A DNA stretch of 48,994 nucleotides from a virus. The stretch spans positions 1 to 48,994 of IMG/VR virus record IMGVR_UViG_3300018080_000248; one strand, written 5' to 3'. The notes below the pieces were generated by a model, which was not told the DNA's origin, ran no database searches, and saw only the letters and a list, made by a program, of their open reading frames with translations. Shown here piece by piece: positions 6,716 through 15,200 of the stretch (its first letter is position 1; every line of letters starts with the position of its first letter). The translations under genes were made by a program, and so were the position numbers.

Positions 6716-8043
6716 TGGCTGACGTAACCAAATACTTCCCGCAAGAGTCACCGATCGTTACGGCGATTTACGTCGCGTATAAACAGCGCGGCGATGCCGA
6801 GTCGAATCGTGGTTATCTAGGCGCTTCGGTCATCGGGCATTCGTGCGAGCGCTACCTCTGGTACACGTTCCGAGTATGTTGTAAAGAAGACTTTCCTGGC
6901 CGAATTTACAGGCTCTTTGAGACCGGCGACTTAGAAGAGATTCGCATGGTCAAGGATCTGCGGGATATTGGCTGCACCGTCCATGAAACCGATGAGCACG
7001 GCAATCAATTCGCGGTGTATGCTCTCGGCGGTCACTTCTCCGGCCACATGGACGGTGTAGCCTTGGGCATTCCCGGCGCCGAGAAAACGTGGCACGTTCT
7101 CGAATTCAAGACACACAACGCCAAGTCATTCGCAAAGCTCAAGAAAGATGGCGTCCAGGCATCGAAGCCTCAGCACTATGCGCAGATGCAAGCGTATATG
7201 CATGAGACCGGCATGAAGCGAGCCCTCTATCTGGCTTGCAATAAGAACACCGACGAACTTTACGCCGAGCGAGTGCATTATGACAAGAATTTCGCCTTAA
7301 ACCTAATGACGAAAGCCGAACGAATTATCACTGCAACGGCGGTTCCGGAGCGGATTACTACCCGTCAAGACTGGTGGGAATGTAAGTTCTGTTCAGCCCA
7401 CTCTCTCTGTTGGGGCATCGGAGAGACCGCGCTGCCCGTGCCGTCTATTAACTGTCGGCAGTGTTGCCACGCAGGACCCAAGCTAGATGGGCAAGCGCGG
7501 TGGGTTTGCGATAAGCATCAGCGCAGTTTATCCAAGAGAGATCAGGTTAAATGCTGTGATGACCATCTTGTGCTTCCTGGTCTACTCAGTTTCGCGGGAC
7601 CGACTGACTATAAAAAGGAGCCGAATGGCAATGAATATATTGAATTCACGAATAATGTAGACGGACAAAAGTGGAGGCACGGAAACTCCGCAGGATGTTT
7701 TGGAACAAACGAGCTTCGTACTATTCCCGCATCAGCGCTCACTAATCAGGCGATTACGACGGCCAAGGATCTTTTTGGTGCTAAAACAATCGACTTTCAT
7801 CCCGATGGTATCCTTCCACGTTATCCTGCGGAGGATTCTCGCATCATCTGGGAGGGCAACGCTAGCAAGCTGGCTGACGCATGGCTGGACACATACAACG
7901 AAGACATAATACAGCTTACGCCTGCCTCAAAATGTGAGGGCTTCAACTACAAGGCTGTCGAATTTACAGCAGACGGGCGGGGTCGTGTTGCAATCATCTG
8001 GACGAAAACCCGCAAAGCCGAGATTCGAGAGGGGATTGAGTGA
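6715..8043 (+). CDS. Cas4/RecB-like PD-(D/E)XK nuclease with predicted 4Fe-4S cluster
   Basis: The start ATG 6715 overlaps the radical SAM stop. In the 442-residue protein the nuclease core is visible: D113 (GHMDGV), E130 and K132 (LEFKTH), then QMQAYM. Four cysteines are arranged as in iron-sulfur RecB-family nucleases: C44 in an N-terminal helix, and C223, C226 and C232 in WECKFCSAHSLCWG. The enzyme probably resects DNA ends for the Sak4/SSB recombination system. The last 200 residues are extra to the usual Cas4-sized fold. They contain further cysteines (INCRQCCHAG; KCCDDH), perhaps a zinc-binding accessory domain. The next gene overlaps by GTGA. Confidence 0.85.
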   Translation: MADVTKYFPQESPIVTAIYVAYKQRGDAESNRGYLGASVIGHSCERYLWYTFRVCCKEDFPGRIYRLFETGDLEEIRMVKDLRDIGCTVHETDEHGNQFAVYALGGHFSGHMDGVALGIPGAEKTWHVLEFKTHNAKSFAKLKKDGVQASKPQHYAQMQAYMHETGMKRALYLACNKNTDELYAERVHYDKNFALNLMTKAERIITATAVPERITTRQDWWECKFCSAHSLCWGIGETALPVPSINCRQCCHAGPKLDGQARWVCDKHQRSLSKRDQVKCCDDHLVLPGLLSFAGPTDYKKEPNGNEYIEFTNNVDGQKWRHGNSAGCFGTNELRTIPASALTNQAITTAKDLFGAKTIDFHPDGILPRYPAEDSRIIWEGNASKLADAWLDTYNEDIIQLTPASKCEGFNYKAVEFTADGRGRVAIIWTKTRKAEIREGIE

Positions 8044-8462
8044 CCGAACAAAAACAAGAAAGCGAAATCAGTGAAGTAATAAAAAATCACATCAAGACAT
8101 TCAGTGCAGAACAAATAAGGGTATTAACACACAAGTCGATCAGCAGCGAGGAAGCTAATAGAATGCCACCGCAAGTATTCATGTCGCTTGTGCATGGTAT
8201 ACGGGATAATATGCTACTGGAGATCAGCGCGTACTTCGCTGGATTACTTGACCACAAGATCGACATCGAAGAGAGCTATCCGGCTGACTGGTGGCAGGCA
8301 TTTAAGGATCGGTGGTTCCCGAAATGGTTGCTCCGGAAGTACCCGGTGCAATGTCGGGAAATTATTATCCACAAGAAAATCTACAGGGCTGTGTGTCCGC
8401 ATGTTCATGCGGACCCGCCGGCCACGCACTTACGGTGGCTAGCGGAAGAAACATGGAGTTAA
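8040..8462 (+). CDS. Hypothetical protein, 140 aa
   Basis: The start GTG 8040 overlaps the nuclease stop. The product is helical with a tryptophan-rich middle (YPADWWQAFKDRWFPKWLLRKYPV). A similar tryptophan motif is common in small phage proteins encoded beside replication genes. It ends in a His/Cys segment (AVCPHVHADPPATHLRWL) that could bind metal. Function unknown. Confidence 0.75.
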   Translation: MTEQKQESEISEVIKNHIKTFSAEQIRVLTHKSISSEEANRMPPQVFMSLVHGIRDNMLLEISAYFAGLLDHKIDIEESYPADWWQAFKDRWFPKWLLRKYPVQCREIIIHKKIYRAVCPHVHADPPATHLRWLAEETWS

Positions 8463-8560
8463 GTATTAAGGGTCTGCTTAAGGCGGAATTACAAGGAAGC
8501 ATTGATTGAAGTGTTGCGGATCATGCCAAATTACAATGTCCTAGAAGGAGTTGAGATTTA

Positions 8561-8788
8561 ATGTCAAGTGAAGAGAGAATACAAAAAGATGAAGAGACAC
8601 AAGAAGATGAACTACTCGGGACCATGTGTAAAAACGAAATCCTAGCCGTAGCTATTACAGAGCACGTTGCGGCGTGGTATGTCGAATACATACAGTACCT
8701 TGGGTATGAATCACTGGATGCCGAAGCCATGTATTTCGACGTGTATTCGATCGTGAAAAACATCCTGGATCAAGGTAATGAAATCTAA
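8561..8788 (+). CDS. Small hypothetical acidic protein (75 aa)
   Basis: ATG 8561 follows AGAAGGAG. The product begins with a very acidic lysine/glutamate stretch (SSEERIQKDEETQEDELLG), followed by a helical, aromatic-rich part (AAWYVEYIQYLGYESL). No recognised motif. It precedes the helicase region and is separated from the previous gene by about 100 bp that hold only an 18-codon frame at 8453. Confidence 0.65.
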   Translation: MSSEERIQKDEETQEDELLGTMCKNEILAVAITEHVAAWYVEYIQYLGYESLDAEAMYFDVYSIVKNILDQGNEI

Positions 8789-8792
8789 ATAG

Positions 8793-8836
8793 CCTTCACC
8801 CTTCGTTCTTGTCAACTTGAAACGGAAGCCGCAATC
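8793..8836 (+). pseudogene. Degenerate extra copy of the helicase 5' end
   Basis: This stretch aligns with the start of the helicase gene (from about 8947). It would read FTLRSCQLETEAAIA against FTLRPYQLEAEAALD. The nucleotide match is 34 of 45 by hand, and differences fall mainly at third codon positions. The frame is not attached to a helicase body. It looks like a leftover from replacement of one helicase allele by another. Confidence 0.6.
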
Positions 8837-8933
8837 GCAGGTAGAGTTGGCCACTCCATGGCGAGTCGGGTCTGTACGCAGCGAAAAAACTGCGGCCATG
8901 AAAACAGGTGTTCCAGTCCTGTCCTGCGATTGC
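8831..8933 (+). other. Second multibranched intergenic RNA-like structure
   Basis: GCAATCGCAGG (8831-8841) is perfectly complementary to CCTGCGATTGC (8923-8933), with TTTT directly after. Inside are hairpins CGCAG/CTGCG around 8877-8894 and ACAGG/CCTGT around 8904-8922. It resembles the element at 5646-5773 in design but not in sequence. It is not a tRNA: the T-arm and anticodon loop do not fit. Confidence 0.5.
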
Positions 8934-8943
8934 TTTTAACCAA

Positions 8944-10584
8944 ATGACCTTCACCCTCCGCCCATACCAACTCGAAGCAGAAGCCGCGCTCGACAAGCAT
9001 ATTTGCGTAAAAACCACAAATCCGTGCGTAGTCCTCCCGACCGGCGCCGGCAAGAGCGTGTCAATGGCGTCTATAATCCGGCGATGGCACAACGACGCAC
9101 CGTGGATTCGTGGATGTATCTTGGCGCATCGCAAAGAGTTGGTTGAGCAAAACGCCGAGAAGCTCCGCATGGCGTACCCGGAAGGTGAGATTGGCATTTT
9201 CGCTGCCGGCCTTGGTCAGAAGGATTACGATTCGCCGCTCCTCTTCGCGTCGATCGACTCGATCTACAAGAAATCCGGGGAGTTTGCACCGTGGGATTTC
9301 ATCTTCGTCGATGAATCACACCGAATCCCGCCGAGTGGCGAAGGGAAGTATCGCACGTTCATTCGGGGATGTCGCCGATTCAACCAGGATCTCCGCGTCG
9401 TCGGCTGGACAGCCACTCCGTTTCGTATGGGTTGCGGCCCGATCTGCCACAAGGATCATATTCTCAACGAGATATGCTACGAAGCGAAGGTGACAGACCT
9501 GATTCAGCAGGGTTTTCTCGCGAATCTCAGATCGAAAGTCAGTGAATCGCAACCCGATCTAAGCAAAGTCAAACGGAATAGTGGCGGCGATTACGTTGTA
9601 CGATCGTTAGCGACGGCAACGAATAAATCGGCTATCGTTAGCCGCGCAATTCACGAAGCTGTCACTGTCATGGCCACAGAGGGCCGCGAGGCGGCTGTGT
9701 TTTTCTGCGTGGATATAGAGCATTGCAAGGCAGTTTCGGCTGAACTCGGCAAGCATGGTATCGTGGCGCCGTATATTACCGGAAAAACTAAGCACCACGA
9801 ACGAGATCGAATCGTGCGCGGCTTCAAGGCCAAGAAATTACGTGCAGTGTGTTGTGTAAACGTGCTAACCGAAGGTTTTGACGCTCCGCACATCGATTGC
9901 ATCGTATTGTTACGGCCGACGCTCTCGGCTGGCCTGTTCTCGCAAATGGTTGGGCGTGGTCTCAGGGTCAGTGCGGGGAAGCAAAATTGTCTCGTCTTGG
10001 ATTTCGCCGGTTGTATTGAAGAACATGGTCCACTCGATCTTCTCGGGACCGGCCAAAAGGTCGTAATGGCAACGTGCGCGGAATGTAGGGAGTCATTCAG
10101 CCGTGCAATTCGGGTATGCCCGGCTTGCGGCTGGGAGATTCCCAAGCAAGAAATCGACCGGCTCGAAGAAATCGAGCGCGAACGCCGAATGCACGGCGAC
10201 AAGGCATCCAAGCGGTCTATTCTGTCATCTCAACCTGAGACGCACCGGGTGGACGCAGTTATTACCTCTAGGCACAAGAAGCCAGGCTCCCCCGACTCAT
10301 TAAAGGTGCAGTATCGTTGCGGGCTGTCGATGTTTCGCGAGTGGATCTGCCTCGATCACGACGGGCCAGCGGGGCAGATTGCATGGAAGTGGTGGCTGAG
10401 GCGCTTTCCGCCATCTGGATCAGGAAAGAAACCTAGCGAGAGACCGACCGTAAACAGCGCGTTAGAAGACATGTTTTTATCGCAGTCGCTTCTCGACTGG
10501 ACCAAGACGATTACCGTGCGGAAGAACGGCAAGTATTTCGAGATCGTTGATTACAATCAGCCACTCTCAGGGGAGGCCAAATGA
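8944..10584 (+). CDS. DEAD/DEAH-like superfamily 2 helicase
   Basis: ATG 8944 is preferred because the protein then opens with MTFTLRPYQLEAEAAL, the usual Q-motif-like start of this family; a GTG at 8908 is an alternative. Motif I is LPTGAGKS, motif II is VDESH, motif III is WTATP and motif VI is QMVGRGLR. After the helicase core comes a zinc-ribbon-like CAECRESFSRAIRVCPACGW and a C-terminal extension of about 140 residues. At 546 residues it is a typical phage SF2 helicase, likely used in replication initiation or fork processing. Its stop overlaps the next start (ATGA). Confidence 0.92.
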   Translation: MTFTLRPYQLEAEAALDKHICVKTTNPCVVLPTGAGKSVSMASIIRRWHNDAPWIRGCILAHRKELVEQNAEKLRMAYPEGEIGIFAAGLGQKDYDSPLLFASIDSIYKKSGEFAPWDFIFVDESHRIPPSGEGKYRTFIRGCRRFNQDLRVVGWTATPFRMGCGPICHKDHILNEICYEAKVTDLIQQGFLANLRSKVSESQPDLSKVKRNSGGDYVVRSLATATNKSAIVSRAIHEAVTVMATEGREAAVFFCVDIEHCKAVSAELGKHGIVAPYITGKTKHHERDRIVRGFKAKKLRAVCCVNVLTEGFDAPHIDCIVLLRPTLSAGLFSQMVGRGLRVSAGKQNCLVLDFAGCIEEHGPLDLLGTGQKVVMATCAECRESFSRAIRVCPACGWEIPKQEIDRLEEIERERRMHGDKASKRSILSSQPETHRVDAVITSRHKKPGSPDSLKVQYRCGLSMFREWICLDHDGPAGQIAWKWWLRRFPPSGSGKKPSERPTVNSALEDMFLSQSLLDWTKTITVRKNGKYFEIVDYNQPLSGEAK

Positions 10585-10871
10585 GCAGCAAGAAAGATCC
10601 GTTTGTTACCGAAGTTATGCGGATCATAAGGCGGGAATTCTATCGCGTCCCGAAACGGGACCGCAAGACTGTGATTCTTGTTTCGCAGCGATTCCATCAC
10701 GCAGCAATCAAGAACATAAGGCGGGTAAATCAAACACTTGGCATAGATTTTATCCGCGACGACGACAAATCTGAGTGTTTCACATTCAAGGGACTTCTAT
10801 TAGCCCCAGCACCGTGGCTCACTGATTATGAATTCGAGTTCAGATTACCGCTCCGTAGGACCCAGACATGA
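10581..10871 (+). CDS. Hypothetical protein, 96 aa
   Basis: The ATG at 10581 overlaps the helicase stop. The product is basic (KKDPFVTEVMRIIRREFYRVPKRDRKTVILVSQ) with a strand-rich C-terminal half. No recognised family. Coupling to the helicase suggests a replication accessory role, but nothing in the sequence proves this. The next gene overlaps by ATGA. Confidence 0.7.
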   Translation: MSSKKDPFVTEVMRIIRREFYRVPKRDRKTVILVSQRFHHAAIKNIRRVNQTLGIDFIRDDDKSECFTFKGLLLAPAPWLTDYEFEFRLPLRRTQT

Positions 10872-11119
10872 CTAAACCAAAACGCGCCAATAATACCAAT
10901 CTGCCTCCACATTGGAAAGTACGAATTTGTCTTAGGCACGCTGCGATACTTCATGTGCTATGTGAGACTGAACCCATAGTGAGAGAAGAGAACGGAGTAA
11001 TACAGAATGTCGAAATTGAATACATCACAGGCACGGAGCACGGAGACACAATCGGGTTTATTGATTGGCGTGAAGTTGGAGCTATCAGTTGGAGGTTTGC
11101 GCCGCTTGCAACTGCATAA
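10868..11119 (+). CDS. Hypothetical protein, 83 aa
   Basis: ATG 10868 overlaps the previous stop. It has a basic N-terminus (MTKPKRANNTNLPPHWKVRICLRHAAILHV) followed by acidic beta strands (GVIQNVEIEYITGTEHGDTIGFIDWREVGAISW). No recognised family. It precedes the primase-polymerase gene. Confidence 0.68.
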   Translation: MTKPKRANNTNLPPHWKVRICLRHAAILHVLCETEPIVREENGVIQNVEIEYITGTEHGDTIGFIDWREVGAISWRFAPLATA

Positions 11120-11145
11120 CGAAACCTCAGTATAGGGACATCCGA

Positions 11146-13476
11146 GTGACCAACCTCCTTAAATACGCCATCTGGTACGCTGCCTTCGGCTGGCGAATCT
11201 TTCCGCTTCAGCCAGGCAAGAAGCAACCGATTACGTCGCATGGTGTCAAGGATGCTACGACTGACGAGGCGCAAATTCGCGCGTGGTGGGAGAAGTGGCC
11301 GAAAGCCAATATCGGGCTAGCTTGCGGCGGCGCGAGTGGCGTCTACGTCATCGATATTGACGTGAACGCAGACAAAGGGATTGACGGCTTCAGTTCCTTG
11401 AAGGAATTCCCGTCGTTGCCACCAACAACCTTTCAGCACACGCCACGCGGCGGTTTACATGCGTTCTACTATACTGACAATCCGCCGGCCAACAAAAATA
11501 ACTTCCGTCCTGGGGTCGATATACGCGGAGACGGTTATTACGTAGTTTTGGCTCCATCCGTTCTCGATCCCTATGACGGATGCCCGGAGGGGGGCGAATA
11601 TAAATGGGGAGAGGATAATTTACCGTGGGAATGTGAGCCGGTTGAGTATCCGGATTTTATGCGACCTACTAAGCCGGCGGCCAAACAAGAGGTATCACCG
11701 GTAAATATCGCACCTGGCACGGATACCAGGATGCGTTATTCTAATGATATTTGTCGTCGCGCTTCCTGTTGGCTCGCCCGATGCGATCCTGCCGTTCAAG
11801 GGCAAGGCGGACACGACAAGTTATTCTGGGCCGCACAAGGCATGGTAAGCGGGCTCCAGCTATCTGACAGCCAGGCGTACTCCCTGCTGGCCAGCGAGTA
11901 TAATCCCCGTTGCGTACCACCGTGGGATCTAGGCAATCAGAGAGATGAAAAGGATTTTCGTCGCAAGATCACCGAGGCGCGGAAGAATCCGCCTCGCGAT
12001 AAACCTCTCGGTTGGCTATTAAATGACCCGGACTACGCGCAAGCACCAGGGGTAGAGATAGATACTGCGAAGTTAATAGCGAATCACATTGAGAAAACAC
12101 ACCAGGAAGCTGCCGTCGATTCTTGCGATTACCGGATAAAGAAAGAAGCGCAAGACAGGGATGAGGCGGCGCGTGCTCGTGAGCTTGAATTCTTAATACA
12201 ACCCACCGGCCTACTCGGCGAAATCTGCTCGTGGATTAACGCAACTTCAATGAGGCCGCAGCCGTTTCTTACGCTCGGTTGTACGCTGGCCTTCCTTGGC
12301 GCGCTGTACGGAAGGAAAATCAAAGACGCGAATGACGGCCGGACAAATCTGTACTGCATGGGCGTAGCGCAATCATCGGCGGGCAAAAATAACGCACCCA
12401 AGCGTATACGTCGATTGTGCATGTATGCCGATTGTATTGACTTATTAGGTGGTGATAATTTCGCATCTGATTCAGCAATCGAACTCAGGGTCGCAAAGCG
12501 GCCAGCTACAATCTTTCTCGTAGATGAAATCGGACACCTAATGGCTCATCTAAAGAGTGGCAGTCCGCACCACACACAAATTGTGTCGCTGTTAATGAGA
12601 CTGTACTCCACTGCAAGTGATATTTACCTCGGTAAAGAGTATGCAGAGGAAGGGAAGCAGCGAACCATTATAGAACCATGCTGCTGCATCTACGGGATGG
12701 CGACACCCGAACGGTTCACTGACGGTATCTCACCCAAGGAGATCCAAGACGGGTGGCTCAGTCGGTGTTTAATGTTTCACTCCGATGAATATCCGCCGAA
12801 GAACCGCGGCGCTCGCCCAGTTCCTCCACCAGAAAGTATCGTCACGCAATGTGCAGAATGGTGGAAGCGCGGTAACGGCGAAACAGACGGCCATACGTAT
12901 TCGCAGTTTCAGGTGAAGACAGGTGAACTTGACGGGGCCCCGCAATTCGCTGAGGCACCACCGCAGCAAATTGTGGTCGAAGCCACGCCAGAGGCGGAGA
13001 GGGTATTTATTAAGTTTGACGACACTCTCACCGAATTTAGCCGAATAAATAACGATGCGGCTGTCATGTACGCAAAAGGCGAAGAGAATGCTCGCCGAGT
13101 CGCACTGATCTGTGCTGCCAGTGAAAACGCTAGTAAACCGGAGATTACTGCATCAATCGCTGATTACGCCTGCCGGTTAATTCAATTCTTGCTGGATTCT
13201 TTCCTCCGGGTCGTTGTACCCGAAATCGCGGAAAGTCAAATAGGAAAGAATAAACGCAGGATTGTAGCCATGATTAACAAGTGCGGTGTAGCTGGATGCC
13301 GACACAGGAAGATCACAAGGAAAACGCAATGGACGGATCAGCGATCGCGGAATAATCTGATTGGCGACTTACTTGAGGCTGAGGAGATTTTCCGGGAGCC
13401 GGACGGCCGTACTTTCCGGTACTGGACGCCCGAGCATTATATTGCCCTCAAGGCCAGGGAGGCAACAAAAGAATGA
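11146..13476 (+). CDS. Primase-polymerase with DUF3987-type helicase-like domain
   Basis: GTG 11146 with AGGGA upstream is preferred over an earlier TTG that lacks a site. Residues 1-180 match the bifunctional primase/polymerase domain: GWRIFPLQPGKKQPIT, then catalytic D70 and D72 (VIDIDV), H105 (RGGLHAFY) and D125 (GVDIRGDG). From about residue 360 the protein matches DUF3987, a P-loop domain fused to such primases. It has a Walker-A-like GVAQSSAGKNN and the acidic FLVDEIGHL. At 776 residues the fusion is standard length. It should lay primers and possibly unwind DNA at the phage origin. Its stop overlaps the RusA start. Confidence 0.93.
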   Translation: MTNLLKYAIWYAAFGWRIFPLQPGKKQPITSHGVKDATTDEAQIRAWWEKWPKANIGLACGGASGVYVIDIDVNADKGIDGFSSLKEFPSLPPTTFQHTPRGGLHAFYYTDNPPANKNNFRPGVDIRGDGYYVVLAPSVLDPYDGCPEGGEYKWGEDNLPWECEPVEYPDFMRPTKPAAKQEVSPVNIAPGTDTRMRYSNDICRRASCWLARCDPAVQGQGGHDKLFWAAQGMVSGLQLSDSQAYSLLASEYNPRCVPPWDLGNQRDEKDFRRKITEARKNPPRDKPLGWLLNDPDYAQAPGVEIDTAKLIANHIEKTHQEAAVDSCDYRIKKEAQDRDEAARARELEFLIQPTGLLGEICSWINATSMRPQPFLTLGCTLAFLGALYGRKIKDANDGRTNLYCMGVAQSSAGKNNAPKRIRRLCMYADCIDLLGGDNFASDSAIELRVAKRPATIFLVDEIGHLMAHLKSGSPHHTQIVSLLMRLYSTASDIYLGKEYAEEGKQRTIIEPCCCIYGMATPERFTDGISPKEIQDGWLSRCLMFHSDEYPPKNRGARPVPPPESIVTQCAEWWKRGNGETDGHTYSQFQVKTGELDGAPQFAEAPPQQIVVEATPEAERVFIKFDDTLTEFSRINNDAAVMYAKGEENARRVALICAASENASKPEITASIADYACRLIQFLLDSFLRVVVPEIAESQIGKNKRRIVAMINKCGVAGCRHRKITRKTQWTDQRSRNNLIGDLLEAEEIFREPDGRTFRYWTPEHYIALKAREATKE

Positions 13477-13871
13477 CTTCGGAATCAGTTGTCGTTATCC
13501 TGCCATTGCCGGTCAAAGTTTTGCAACCGAATTGCACGATCGGAAGTTTTGGCGGCCGGATGATGAAGGCTGCCGCTACGAAGCGGTATCGTCGCTTGGC
13601 GAAAGAAGCGGTAGAGGCAGAGTGTATCGTAACGACTCCGTGGGAATTCGCAAAAGTCGAGGCTGCGTTTTTTCACAAAGATGCGCGCCGACGTGATGAA
13701 GACAACGCAACAGGGGCCCTGAAGGCTGCGTATGATGGACTCGTGGACGCCAAGCTCGTTCCGGATGACGATTATCGGCACATGCGGCGCGGCACACCAG
13801 AATTCAGTGTCGATAAAGAGTTTCCTCGCGTCGAATTAACGATCACTAGAATCCTCCCGCCGGAAGCGTAG
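13473..13871 (+). CDS. rusA: RusA-like Holliday junction resolvase
   Basis: The 132-residue product has the RusA pattern: D70, then DEDN at 75-78, K84, D88, and the D98-D100 cluster in ALKAAYDGLVDAKLVPDDD. The acidic residues coordinate the metal that cuts four-way junctions. It overlaps the primase gene (ATGA) and completes the recombination set with Sak4, SSB-like, nuclease and helicase genes. It would resolve branched replication intermediates before packaging. Confidence 0.9.
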   Translation: MTSESVVVILPLPVKVLQPNCTIGSFGGRMMKAAATKRYRRLAKEAVEAECIVTTPWEFAKVEAAFFHKDARRRDEDNATGALKAAYDGLVDAKLVPDDDYRHMRRGTPEFSVDKEFPRVELTITRILPPEA

Positions 13872-13873
13872 GT

Positions 13874-14434
13874 ATGATGTCTCGAAAGCAAGAGGAGACC
13901 ATTCGCAAGCTCCTCGCAAACAAGAATACCTCCTATAGCGAAATTTCTCGCCGTGCTGGTGTGTCCTATAAGGCGGTGCAGCATGTACACTATGTCTGCA
14001 AGACAGTCAATTCGCTGCCGCCGCAGAAGCGCGAAGAAATTCGCAAGTTCATCCTGGCTGGGCTGCCAGATAGAGTCACTGTATCTCGTTCGCAAGTGCC
14101 TAGCAAAACGGTCCATGCCGTGCGTCGATTCTACTTCTTGCATCCACGTAAACTCGGCGGCAGGCGCACCAGGAAGTGTCCAACATGCGGGCTGATGGTT
14201 TCCGACGGCCAGCAAGAGCAACCAAAACGATTGCCGCGTAGAAACGCGAAGTTGCCACCGATAATCAACGAGGCCGGCGCATCTGAACTGTACCGAGTGG
14301 CGCAGGATATTTTAGGGCTCGATGAATTGCGTGTCATCTCAAATCCACTGTTCTTTTATTTAGCCAGGCGTGCTGAGAAAGTCGTAAAGAAAATAGATCG
14401 CGAGCACAAGGAATACTTTAAGGAGAATAAATAA
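13874..14434 (+). CDS. Helix-turn-helix protein with single zinc-knuckle-like motif
   Basis: Two adjacent ATGs (13874, 13877) open this 186-residue frame. Residues 5-40 form a HTH (EETIRKLLANKNTSYSEISRRAGVSYKAVQHV) like those in resolvase or small terminase N-termini. A basic middle and CPTCG follow; the partner cysteines are not evident. The C-terminus is a charged helix (RRAEKVVKKIDREHKEYF). It may be a regulator or DNA-binding accessory protein. The stop overlaps the phosphoesterase ATG. Confidence 0.72.
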   Translation: MMSRKQEETIRKLLANKNTSYSEISRRAGVSYKAVQHVHYVCKTVNSLPPQKREEIRKFILAGLPDRVTVSRSQVPSKTVHAVRRFYFLHPRKLGGRRTRKCPTCGLMVSDGQQEQPKRLPRRNAKLPPIINEAGASELYRVAQDILGLDELRVISNPLFFYLARRAEKVVKKIDREHKEYFKENK

Positions 14435-15141
14435 TGGCGAAAGTTCTAGTGATCGGTGATGTACATGCACCGGCAACCCATCCCGGCTACATGCAATTTT
14501 GCCAAGATTTATACTCGGAATGGAATTGTAATCAAGTCGTCTTTGTCGGCGATATTATCGATTTCCAGGCGATTAGCTTTCATGCTGCCAATCCACATTG
14601 CCCTAGCCCGGTCGATGAATACCATGCAGCGAAGCAAGAAATTCAGAAGTGGAGGGGGACATTTCGGTATGCGAAGGTGTGCATCGGAAACCACGACGAG
14701 CGCGTACTTCGTCTTGCGGAGTCTGTGAATATCCCGTCTTGCTTTATCCGGAATTACCGCCAGATATGGAGCACACCAGGCTGGGAATGGTCGCACGAGC
14801 ATATTATCGATGGAGTGTATTATTTCCACGGCACCGGCCAAGGGGGGATACATCCCGCATGGAACGTGGCCGGCAAGATGCTTATGCCCGTGGTTATGGG
14901 GCACTGTCACTCTAAGGCTGGAGTGAAGTGGCGCGCTAATCCGATGCAACGTATCTTTTCCGTTGACGTTGGCTGCGGGATCGATGTTGACGCCTACCAG
15001 TTTGCTTACGGTAAACACATAAAAGATCGCCCAATTCTGGCGGCTGCCGTCATTCTGGACGGCATACCGTACCATGAAATCATGCCGTGTGGAAAGGGAG
15101 AGAGGTATCACAAATCTAAGTTCAGGAGGAAGGTAACATGA
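14434..15141 (+). CDS. Calcineurin-like metallophosphoesterase
   Basis: The 235-residue product shows the whole motif set of the fold: GDVHAP at residues 8-13 (D-x-H), VFVGDIID, GNHDER, FHGTG and GHCHS. These bind a dinuclear metal centre. Phage members include phosphatases, nucleases and nucleotide hydrolases, and the substrate here is unknown. It may process nucleic-acid ends or nucleotides, given the neighbouring recombination and nucleotide genes. The start ATG overlaps the previous stop. Confidence 0.9.
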   Translation: MAKVLVIGDVHAPATHPGYMQFCQDLYSEWNCNQVVFVGDIIDFQAISFHAANPHCPSPVDEYHAAKQEIQKWRGTFRYAKVCIGNHDERVLRLAESVNIPSCFIRNYRQIWSTPGWEWSHEHIIDGVYYFHGTGQGGIHPAWNVAGKMLMPVVMGHCHSKAGVKWRANPMQRIFSVDVGCGIDVDAYQFAYGKHIKDRPILAAAVILDGIPYHEIMPCGKGERYHKSKFRRKVT

Positions 15142-15176
15142 GGGGCGAGTATAAGCCGTATGGATTTAACTATTAG
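15138..15176 (+). CDS. Possible 12-residue micro-ORF
   Basis: A near-ideal AGGAGG-type site (15124-15129) precedes ATG 15138, which overlaps the phosphoesterase stop. The frame reads MRGEYKPYGFNY and stops at 15174-15176. It may be a coupling leader that re-starts ribosomes for the DUF5664 gene 24 bp further on, or a real micropeptide. Confidence 0.35.
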   Translation: MRGEYKPYGFNY

Positions 15177-15200
15177 ATAATCGAGAACGAGGAAAGCAAC

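Noticed and set aside
8831-8933. Possible tRNA (7-bp acceptor-like stem GCAATCG/CGATTGC and a TTCCAGTC stretch)
   Set aside because: The T-stem does not pair in the right register, the loop breaks the conserved purine, and no anticodon loop with U33 exists.
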